From the NCBI GenBank assembly GCA_029962745.1, contig CM057151.1, positions 36,715,081 to 36,779,080 of the forward strand: 64,000 bases of DNA, given 5' to 3'. Within the stretch, counting starts at the first letter, position 1. Each line of letters begins with the position of its first letter. Both the position numbers and the translations under genes were made by a program. Of the stretch, positions 12,810 to 23,300 are shown piece by piece. The DNA comes from Echinometra lucunter. Its lineage: Eukaryota > Echinodermata > Echinoidea > Camarodonta > Echinometridae. The notes under the pieces are model-generated. The model saw only the letters and a list, made by a program, of their open reading frames with translations. It had not been told where the DNA came from and made no database searches.

Positions 12810-13726
12810 AAGGGAAGAGGAAGGAGGGAAAAAGAAAAGAGAAGTAAGGTGCCCAAACAGAGTCATATTCGGCTTATTTGCTTGTGTATTTTGATGACGA
12901 AATAACACTGGTACCACGAAAGAGAGTGTATATTTTTCTTCGCTCGCTGCCCTCGCTCGAATAATATATATACATACAAGATGTTTTCGGAAAGCAAACA
13001 CATTCGGCAAGAGAGGTGAACAAATATATAATTTAGATATTTTATAGGTCCATCGTGTATCATGATGAAGAATTATCACTTCCACCGCGATGAGCAGTAA
13101 CTATATTCTTCCTCGCTCGCTGAGCTCGCTCGTACAATAGCCTACTTATATACCAGATGGTTCAGAAAAGCAATATACAGATAGGATTCGGCAGGCGAGT
13201 TGGCCAATATAGGCCTACATGGATAATTTAGAAATCTTATAAAGGCCCATCGTGTATTTCGATGAAGAATTATTACTTCTGCCATGAAAAGGAACATATA
13301 TTTTTTTTTCTCGCTCGCTGTTCTCGCTGATATGATATTTAGATACAAGATGGTTTGGGAAAGCAAACGAATTCTGCAAGCAAAGTGACCCAATATATAA
13401 TTTAGATATCGTATATGCCCATCAGGTATTTTGATGAAGAATCATCACTTCTAAAATGAAAAGGAGTATATATATTTTTCCTGGCTCGCTACGCTCGCTC
13501 ATATAAACAGATAAAAGTCACCAAATCTGGCTGAAATCGACTGATATGTGCAGGAAAGACGAAGGACAATATGATAGAGGCACACAATTGAGCATGCCTA
13601 GTGGGTTTTATACGGTTGAGTTTCTAGACGTTGGTCGTCGGTAATCGGTGGCATTGTTTGTCGGCAATCAGTGGCCTCTACCCCCCCCCCCCCCCCCCCC
13701 CTGAAAAAGGTCTAGCGACGCCCCTG
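12672..13726. mobile_element. hAT-like element, 1055 bp, non-autonomous
   Basis: Terminal inverted repeats caggggcgtcgctag / ctagcgacgcccctg are flanked by a perfect 8-bp duplication ctcgtaac (12664-12671 and 13727-13734). Eight-base duplications with CAGGG ends fit the hAT superfamily. The interior has a (GA)n tract at about 12763-12802, four diverged tandem units of roughly 180 bp (12890-13505) containing 'ctcgctcgct', and a poly-C tract at 13681-13701. No transposase frame is present. Confidence 0.88.
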
Positions 13727-13834
13727 CTCGTAACCGGGAGGCCCCTCGTTCAAAACAATGTTGATGCAATATAAATAGGTCTACAGTCTAGTGTCCTTTT
13801 GTAAGAGATTAATGATTAATATTATCGTCGAAGA

Positions 13835-14045
13835 AGACTTAAAGCGGTACTGGGTCCCAGACCTTTGACCTTGTGACCCAAAAATCTAATCAGATCATTG
13901 TCCTTCCCATATGCATACATGAGCCAAGTTTGAAGTTGATCCGTCAATGGTTCTTAAGTTATCGTGAGAACGAAAACGGGACGGACGAACGGACGAACAA
14001 CCGCAAAATGCCTCCGCGGAGGCATTATCATGATTATGTCGGTTG
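13835..14045 (-). repeat. Dispersed repeat with 'aggtcaaaggtc' core
   Basis: Minus-strand sequence carries 'cctccgcggaggcat', 'gttctcacgataac', 'aacttcaaacttggctcatgtatgcatatggga' and 'gtcaaaggt'. The same order of motifs occurs on the plus strand at 31446-32030. It is a repeat family of unknown class with no coding frame. Confidence 0.7.
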
Positions 14046-14053
14046 AGCTCCGA

Positions 14054-14136
14054 CACTACTACTACTGCTACTACTGCTACTACTGCTACTACTGCTACTA
14101 CTGCTACTACTGCTACTACTACTACTGCTATTACTG

Positions 14137-14200
<64 letters not shown>

Positions 14201-14230
14201 CACTGCTACTGCTACTGCTACTGCTACTGG

Positions 14231-14294
<64 letters not shown>

Positions 14295-14379
14295 ACTACT
14301 ACTACTACTACTGCTACTACTACTAACACTACTACTACTACTGCTACAACTACTTCTACTACTACTGCCACTACTACTG

Positions 14380-14423
<44 letters not shown>

Positions 14424-14472
14424 GCTACTACTACTACTACTGCTGCTGCTGCTACTACTACCACTACTACTG

Positions 14473-14519
<47 letters not shown>

Positions 14520-14553
14520 GCTACTACTACTGCTACTACTACTGCTACTACTG

Positions 14554-14597
<44 letters not shown>

Positions 14598-14769
14598 GCT
14601 ACTACTACTGCTACTACTACTGCTACTACTACTACTACCACTGCTACTGCTACTACCACTACTGCTACTACTACTACTACTACTACCACTACTACTACTA
14701 TTGCTACTGCTACTACTACTACCACTACTACTACTATTGCTACTGCTACTACTATTATTACAACTACTG

Positions 14770-14813
<44 letters not shown>

Positions 14814-14844
14814 GCAGCTGCTGCTACTACTACCACTACTACTG

Positions 14845-14876
<32 letters not shown>

Positions 14877-14922
14877 GCTACTACTACTGCTACTACTACT
14901 GCTACTACTACTGCTACTACTG

Positions 14923-14963
<41 letters not shown>

Positions 14964-15172
14964 GCTACTACTACTGCTACTGCTACTGCTACTACTACTA
15001 CTACCACTGCTACTGCTACTACCACTACTGCTACTACTACTGCTACTGCTACTGCTACTGCTACTGCTACTACTGCTACTGCTACTACTACTACCACTAC
15101 TACTACTATTGCTACTGCTACTACTATTATTACAACTACTGCTACTACTACTACTACTACTACTACTACTAG

Positions 15173-15206
<34 letters not shown>

Positions 15207-15535
15207 ACTGCTACTACTACTAATATTATTTCTGCTGCTGCTGCTACTACTACTACTGCTACTACTGCTACAACTACTTCTACTACTACTGCCACTACTA
15301 CTGCTACTACTACTACCACTGCTACTGCTACTACCACTACTGCTACTACTACTGCTACTGCTACTGCTACTACTGCTACTGCTGCTACTACTACCACTAC
15401 TACTACTACTGCTACTACTACTGCTACTACTACTACTACTGCTACTGCTGCTGCTACTACTGCTACTGCTACTACTACTACCACTACTGCTACTACCACT
15501 ACTACATATACATATATACTACCACTACTACTACG
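14054..15535. repeat. Very long CTA/CTG trinucleotide array, about 1.48 kb
   Basis: An almost uninterrupted trinucleotide array of (cta), (ctg), (cca) and rare (tta) codon-sized units. Higher-order blocks repeat, for example 'actgctactactactgcta' strings and the segment with 'attattacaact' occurs twice (about 14750 and 15125). Every frame on both strands lacks stops over long distances, which creates giant spurious reading frames of Thr/Ala, Leu and Val/Ala. Confidence 0.95.
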
Positions 15536-16434
15536 ACACCAACAAGCACAAGAACGACCCAGTTTACTTACCCATTGATTGACAAGGATGAATGCATAGT
15601 GTCCGAGTGAAAAATCGTCATTTAATCGTGGTATATACAAGCCATCTTGACTTACCTGCACTTACAACCCTAAACTTGGACGAGTAGATCCGATGAGGTA
15701 CTGCAAGTTTTAGTTCCTTCCTTACTACGGTCAGGACAATGCTTTTTAAACAGCATGAATCAATCATGGTAAAAGTTGATTATTCATCATTGTTTAAAAG
15801 AGAAGGTCGAGTTCCGGTAAAGGTGAAAGATACATGTAGTAAAACATCTCTTCGTTTTCTTATAATTATTTATGCTCCAAAACATAAGTGTACTGCCACA
15901 ATTTCGCTAGGGGCACAAAAGGGGAAGGGCAGGAGGGGGGGGGGGGCTGATGTCTTTTGCCTGAATACCAACTCTGGTGAGCGAACACTCATAACCTCCT
16001 GTAACCTTTAGCAGTTCAAATTAAGAAATAATGTATGATATTACATAAAGCAATTCGCTGGTCAAATCTCCAAGGCATTGTCCTGCCAAAACTTTAAAAA
16101 TCCGGGGGGGGGGGGCGGGGCGGGGCGGCGGTGCAGCCACCAGTCCCCTCCCTGGCTCTGCACGCCCTTGCGGCATGAACCTAAAAACTATATAAAATGT
16201 GCTTATTTTCAGCGGTTTCATTTATAAGCTGCTTGCAGAATACGAGATAAACAGATCTATTATTCTACCTGAAAATTAACTTTAAAAACTATTTTGATTA
16301 TTTATAGACCTATAAATCTACAGGTCCTAAAATGGAGGACTTGAAAAGAAAGACACACGCTTAAGATCGAATTTATATACTCGATTTTTAATGATTCCTG
16401 TGCAATTCAAGAAAATAATTATTTATAATACAGT
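15536..16434. other. Intergenic DNA, no gene seen
   Basis: It contains G tracts near 15936 and 16086-16130 and otherwise AT-rich DNA. No conserved coding segment was recognised. Confidence 0.4.
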
Positions 16435-16686
16435 CAGGGGCGGCGCTAGGGTATTTTGATAGGGGGGGGGGGGCAAGATGACTCATAGGTGAGTTTATTT
16501 ACGTTTCAAATGAATAAAAAATAGAGGTACATGTATTTTATAGTTACATGATCCAACCCTCTCTTCACTGGCATACTGCTCTTGCTTTTTTCTCTTTTTT
16601 TTTTCTTTTTCTCCTCTCTTTTTCTTTTTGGTCACTTAAAAAATCATGGGGGCGGTCACCCTCTCCCCACTGTAGCACCGCCCCTG
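16435..16686 (+). mobile_element. hAT-type MITE copy 2
   Basis: A 252-bp element, ends caggggcggcgctag / gcaccgcccctg. Flanks are aatacagt / aatacaac (6/8). It has the family core gtgagtttatttacgttt near 16490 and a T/C-rich right half ending 'ggtcacttaaaaaatcat'. Confidence 0.85.
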
Positions 16687-16764
16687 AATACAACTGACAA
16701 AAGGTCATTCTAAGGATCATGATATTGACAGTCGTACTTTCCGTGCTTCAAAATGTACTGTATT

Positions 16765-16845
16765 TTCCTCCTCCATAGGCAACTCCCACTTTCTTGACGT
16801 CCTGAACACTTTTAAGGTATTGAGTAAATCGCAGTGTTGTCTGAT
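16765..16845 (-). pseudogene. Decayed amidase terminal-exon copy d4
   Basis: The minus strand reads QHCDLLNTLKVF, which aligns with [12 protein letters not shown] of the amidase A last exon. It is the most diverged of four copies lying downstream of the real exon. This is a weak match on its own and is supported by its position in the series. Confidence 0.45.
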
Positions 16846-16890
16846 CGTGTGTGTGGGTGTGTGTGTGTGTTTTTTCATCTTAAATGTATT

Positions 16891-17000
16891 CTTTACTTCG
16901 CCTCCTCCCTGATTTATCGAAGCCTGAACGATTTTGGAAATGAATAAAGTGAGCTCCTCAGTTCGTTCTATCCAACCCGAGGCCAACTGGCAAGTATTCT
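16891..17000 (-). pseudogene. Decayed amidase terminal-exon copy d3
   Basis: The minus strand reads EYLPVGLGLDRT, then after a frame break EELTLFISKIVQASIN. These match [12 protein letters not shown] and [15 protein letters not shown] of the real exon. The frameshift between the two parts shows it is not functional as it stands. Confidence 0.7.
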
Positions 17001-17016
17001 GTTCTTAATATATTTC

Positions 17017-17121
17017 CTATTTCGTTGCATTTCTGATTTTCTCAACAGCTAGGGCCACTTTTAAGATAAAGAGTTCATCGCAGTGACTTTCATTCAGGTT
17101 GAGACCAACAGGTAAGCCTTC
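17017..17121 (-). pseudogene. Amidase terminal-exon copy d2, frame still open
   Basis: A 35-codon minus-strand frame runs from EGLPVGLNLNESHCDELFIL through KVALAVEKIRNATK to TAG. It matches the last 34 residues of amidase A with no frameshift. The upstream half of the exon (with the TGHP motif) and a splice acceptor are not seen, so it is a partial copy that cannot replace the real exon simply. Confidence 0.8.
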
Positions 17122-17183
17122 TGTTCATATCTACTTTTTCTAGTCTCCAATTTTTTTTTATTTTTTTTATTTTTATTTTTTTT

Positions 17184-17270
17184 ACTGATCCCTGATTTTC
17201 TGGACAGTCTGGGCGAACTGGAAGATCGAGTTCATTGCAGTGACTTCTCATCAAAAGACCAACCTATAAG
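17184..17270 (-). pseudogene. Decayed amidase terminal-exon copy d1
   Basis: This lies immediately downstream of the real last exon. The DNA matches it clearly (ctgtccagaaaatcaggga is shared exactly), but the frame is shifted: VGLLMRSHCNEL followed by out-of-frame sequence. Confidence 0.75.
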
Positions 17271-17307
17271 TTTTGTAGTTCCCTTATACGTATCGTAAAT
17301 GTGTTCT

Positions 17308-20300
17308 TTATTTCGTCTCATCCCTGATTTTCTGGACAGCCTGGGCAATTTTGAAGATGGTGAGTTCATCGTAATGTTTTCCTACCAACATGAGACCGAC
17401 AGGTAAACCTTCCAGGAAGCCTGCATTGACGCTGAGAGCGGGATGACCGGTTAGGTTGAAGGATCCCGTATTCGTCGTCATCTTGAAACACTTTCCGATG
17501 AATTCTGAATGAAAAAAAAAAAATAATAAAATCAGTGAACAAATAACCTTGAAGCTTCTTACTGTTACAGGGTTGATCTGTATCATAGATTGACGGATGC
17601 AAGACTCTTTGATCGAAGGAAGTGGACGGAGGCACAACTGAAGTGTTCAAACTCATCAACAAGCAAATAGGCTACTCGACCGACCAATAAATTTACTTGG
17701 TAAGTCGCGAATTTAGAGATGGTCGATGGGGATTCCGAAATGAAACAACTGGGGAAAAATACACTGTCGGCAACGTAAATAATTACCCCCCCCCCCCCCC
17801 TTATCGGACATTCGCAGATCAGCTGCTGCATTCAGCCATTGATTACCCTAAACTCCAAATCCCCCCCCCCCCCCTGCCTACATGTATATAACTGTCTTCA
17901 TTCATTGCAGGCATTTCAGTGAAAAGGATACCATAAGTAATCACGATTTAAGTGAAAACTTATAAGGAGATGATTACCTGCTAACGTCTCGTCCTTATAG
18001 ATGAGGTTGTCAGCACGATAGGGCGTGGTCGGTAAAGCGAGCACGTCGACCTTCTCGAGAGCATGGTCGTAGGCTTGACGAAGACCAAAGACAAGATTAC
18101 GTCCTCTCGCGTGCACCTGATTCTTGTAATATCTACTCAGGTATTCACTCTGCATCATGACCATCTAATCGTTATAGAAAAGTGCATATTAATGAAAACA
18201 AACATCGATTTCAAAACTCTTCCCCTCAATAGTTTAACGTAGATGATGATGTGTGTAGCCGAAATCGTAGGCCTACTTCTTACATAGGGTGGATCAATCA
18301 GTACAACAGCTTTGAATTTCCTGGTAATTATTATACACTTGGTTTGATAGAGACAAATGCAAGTCAGTTTAGTTGATTTCATATCCACCGAGATATGATT
18401 ATACAATGACATATTTTGCCTTAAATGGAGTATACAATTTTATGTTATATGAAAAAAACCCGAATAATGTTGAAAATGGCATCTGAGGTTGGTGAGGTAA
18501 AAAGGACCTTAAAAGTATAGTCGGGGCACCAAACTTTCATTAGCTAGATTTATGTTAATCAGAGTCTTGCCAATCATGTCAGTACCATGCAGGATGGAGT
18601 TTTTAACCCGCAAATCTCGAGACCGAAATAAAAGAAAATGAACGACTATTCTAATCGACAATATATTTTTCACTTACTTTCATTGTAGGAGGGAAATCAT
18701 CTGGTCTGGAACAGAACATTTTCCCAAACTCGGCGGCAAGACCAGATGGATAGTAACCTGCATGGCCACTGCCTATAACACACACACGCAGATATGAAAC
18801 ATTATTCTTTAATGTTCTGGGCTCTGCACAGCAGAAGAATCAGTCGTTACAACAGATTAATTCATACCGTGTAGAAAGGTTATAAACTTACAACAGTCGT
18901 GGAAGGTTCAAACGAAGACTAGTCTTGTTCATGTTTACAGCTCTGGGTGTTTGAGCATGGATGAGTTATTCTGATTGCTGTTCATTTTTGGACGTCTTTA
19001 CAAATATTATAAGGCGTTGGAAAATAGAAGGCGAACGGGACTAAAAATATGTCAAATTAATCATTACATGTATTAAAATTGTATAGTTTGTGTCCAAAAT
19101 CCAGTCCTAATTTTCGTTAAAGACAGAGTCACACATCATTAAAGAAAAACAAAACAAACAACAACAACAACAACAAACACTATTCGGTGACTTCTGATGA
19201 TTATCATCATTTTATAGTAACAAACAACATGAGCAAAGAATGACAAAGAATCGGAGCTAGTATGGTCCAGCCCAAGCGCTCAACTTGCCGTTGCTTCAGT
19301 CTTGCATGAAGTTACGAAAATAATAAACTTTCTTGCAAGTTTCGTTGGTTTTGTGGTCTACTGGTTCAAATAACCCATCGACTGCATCAAGAATTAATGG
19401 CGACTCTCAGCATCCATTTTCAAACACCCTTTTACATTAAATAAAAGTTAATTTGATCTCATGTGTAACAACAGGAACATATCATTGTCAGTGGCGTCTC
19501 TATACGGTGGGGGAAAACAACGTGAGAAATGATCATCGTCCTCACTCCGTGGCCGGTGCCTCCACCCATTCCCCACTTCACTGTGACACAAGAGTCCCCC
19601 CCCCCCAAAAAAAAAGAATGATTGCACACACGTCGCCACTGCATATCGTCAACATACCTCCCAAGTGTCGCATACAAGCGCCTGTGCCTTCAGCGGTAGT
19701 GCCGTATATGTCTTTACCTGTGTAAATTAACAAATAATAGGTAGCACTTCTAAATAATGTTTAAGAAATATTCCACATTATTTTCATAACATCCTTTCTT
19801 CAAACAGGGTCAAACATGTGTCAGCTTCTTCCCTCTCCATGTGTCAAGGTTTAAAAGCCCTTTTTCATCATTGTAAACTATTTCACTACGTTATTCAAGG
19901 CCAGTCAAACGACTTCCTCGTCCTCGAAGTGATCCTTCCTCTCTGCCTCAACTTCAAAATTCCGTTGCTACCACTCTCATGTTAAAACACCAAATTCATG
20001 TTCCTACTGGCCACATTAACAAGAAATATCCTTTAAAAATTAAGACATTGCCAATGACAAACCACAACAACAATCATACAAACAAACAAACGAACAAACA
20101 AAAATATTTTACCTCGGGTGTGCATGGGTATAGATATTTTTTCCACGATGGCGCCCAGATTTTCCAATTTTCTGACGGTGCTTTCTACCATTTGATTTAC
20201 AGCTTCCTCAGCTCCCGGCATCCTAAATCCCTCTTCAACAAGTCCGATCTTTAGCCCCCGGATACTCGCACCCTCCAACTTATTTTGCGAACGAAAATGA

Positions 20301-23300
20301 GGAGACATACATTATAACTAAATTCTAGGGGAAAAAACAATGTTTTAAAAGCGGTTAATACTTCATAATGATTACATGTTAAGCACTAAGAAATGTAGTA
20401 TTGAGCGCTTAACAGATGTGCAGCTATTATCATTACCATTATCATCATTATTATATAATATTATTATCATTACTATTCTTCTTCTTCTTCTTCTTATTAT
20501 TATTATTACTATTATTGTTACTATTATTATTATTAGTAGTAGGCTAGTAGTAGTAGTAGTAGTAGTAGTGATATTACTAATGCGAAATCGTTGACTTTAA
20601 AAATGTTTCCTACTTGTGTATAACTATTTTTTCTTGACAAAAAATTCAGTGGGGTGCGGCATTGCTTTCCAAATGCTCCTTCAAAAACATTTGTGATGAA
20701 GCACATCATACGTTGGGATATGTCTAAATATTGACCACATTACTGAGTCATATTATGAACAAAAATTATACCTCTCTGGTGTAGTGCGGTACGGTGATAT
20801 CTGGATGTTGTCTGGGATCAAGTCCCCTGTCATATCCAGCTATTACCTGTGCATGATAGGGAAACTTTGCATGAGTATTCAAATTTACAGTGATCGGGCT
20901 TTTGGACTGACTTCATGAATATCTTGCTGCCATAATCGAATTTCCAAACGAAATCCGACAATCAAACGACTCATTTATTGAGAAGGAGACTCATAATGCC
21001 GTTGGCCTGTATTACTCTCATTAGCAACATTGTTTAATACAGTGGAAACTCAATATAAAGAGATCTGATATAACAATATTCCTGATATAACAAGGTAATA
21101 TTTCTGTCCCGGCTCTTTATATTCTATTGTTTTTTAACCGTGATACAACAAGATTCCTGCTAAAACAAAGTCATTTTGGTGATCCCAAGGACCTTGTTAT
21201 ACTGAGTTTCCACTGTAACAGCCTTGTAAGCCAACTTTAAAGGTAGTGTCAAGATGATATATCACAAGGTTCTGGATTTTGTAAATTTGAAGCTCCTCAT
21301 GTCGAGGTCTGTTGGAAGTGGGAATCAGAGGATGCGTTCATGGTATCGAATAATGCCCACTCACTTTACTTCCGTCAATCAGCCCATGGCTGCGTCATCT
21401 CATCTTTTTTCCCCAGTTAAAGAATTGATTCGATTTGGAAATGTCCAAGACTTTCGTTATCTATTTTCCCGGATATAAAACTTGATGACCTTCCTTTTCA
21501 GTGGTGTATTATCAAAGCTGCTGTGCATTTGTATCACTTCAAAACAACCCGTGAAAATTAAAATAACTTAATACTGGGGTACCTCAAGGAGCAGTGCACA
21601 GTCCTCTACTGTTCTGGCCATCGGTCCTAGATGATCAATCGCAGGATCTCCGCCTATGGCTCCTGTGAAAGGCACGAGACCGTAGGTTGGTTTGAGACCC
21701 ACCACGCCAGTCCAGCTGGGGGGGACTCGAAGGGACCCTCCCTGGTCACCACCGATTGCCATGTCTACTTCACCTATAGCCAACTTCATTCGCGTATTCC
21801 AGAAAACAGAAATAGGAGAATAAACAATCGTTATAAAAACAGTCATAAAAATTCGAAATGACAAAAAAATGTTTCTAAATCTTCACATCTTCTAAGGAAA
21901 TTGATCCACGTTAATATCTAAAAGTGCGATTCTAGAAATACTTTAGTTTTAGTAGTTTTTAATAGAGTTAATAGACACAGTTGTTCCGTATATTATGTTA
22001 GTTGTTCTAAGGGTTTATTGTCCAATATATGGGTAAGTGTGACAGTCGGGTCAGTGGTCCCGATACACTCCAAAAACTAGTTTTTAGAGTGTACATATGG
22101 CTTTACAAATAAACTTCTCTCAAAACATATATAGGCAGATGTAAATACATCTGGGTTGTCGGGCCAGTATTACTTTGCTATACGGGCTTTTCCAATCTAG
22201 TTTCAATCAACAAGGGATTTCCACTGATCATGCGGAGCGTGGGACCTTTGGTAGGGTTCCTGTTCGAAGTTTCTGGAAACTAAGACCTTACCACGACAGC
22301 ATTTCCTGAGCTTGACCCTCCTGTTGATCGCTTCATATCATGAGGATTGAGTACTGGACCTTGAGCTGCAGTGGAACTAGCAGCAGAGAAGCACATGTCC
22401 TCACAAACTGTCTTACCAACGATCACACCTCCTAGTAATCAGAAAACGTAGAGATACATTTATCTCACTTCCAAGAAGAATCAATTTTCAATATGTCTTC
22501 TAAATTTTGTAGCATCTCTATTCCACCACTGTTTAGAGTTTACCGAGGATGGGACAGGCCTATCCTGTCAAACTTTCTAAAATTACATGATGTATGCTAA
22601 AAGTGTGTGAGTTATTATGCTGATCTCCAGATTTTTTTTATTGGGTGAAAATTTATTTCTATCAATATTTTAGGGCACGGCGATTTCTCCAAAATTGATG
22701 GGAGGCGCGATGGCTCCGTGAGGGAGTACTCACGGTAGTGGTCTCATAACTGGGACTAATCGGATTCAAAACCAATTGGATGCGCTAGTGCACTAATCTT
22801 TATAACTAAGTTCTTTGGAGAGAACTTGGGGGTCCGATAGTACAAAGTCACCCCGATTCTTAGAAGTGATCGAATTATACGAATCTTTTAACTGGGCCTT
22901 TAAAAGGGCACCGTACTAAGGAACACACGCAGAATTGCATGCTGGAGGCACATTTTCAGGCAATTTGGGGCTACTTTGGAGATACTTTTAAAATGGGGCC
23001 TCATGCCTAATGCCTCCGCCTTAACTGTCTTAACTCAACATGCTCAAGATTTGATACTGTTTACCCATCACAACACACTGACCTGCATCCAAAACCCTTG
23101 TCACCACTGTTGCATCAGAGTTTGGTGTGTAGCCCTCTAGGGCGTGGCTACCATTCATCATTGGCATACATGCTACAGAAATACTATCTTTGATGGCTAT
23201 TCGTTTGCCCACCAGTTTACCACTGTCGGCGCCACGAATCTCACATTGACGAATCCTAATAAAAACGAGATATACAGCTTAAATGTACTTTTTCTAAACA

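Noticed and set aside
13895..15661. A 588-codon minus-strand frame of Val/Ala repeats and a 511-codon plus-strand frame of Thr/Ala repeats
   Set aside because: Both are by-products of the CTA/CTG triplet array, which has no stops in most frames. There is no non-repetitive domain and no splice support.
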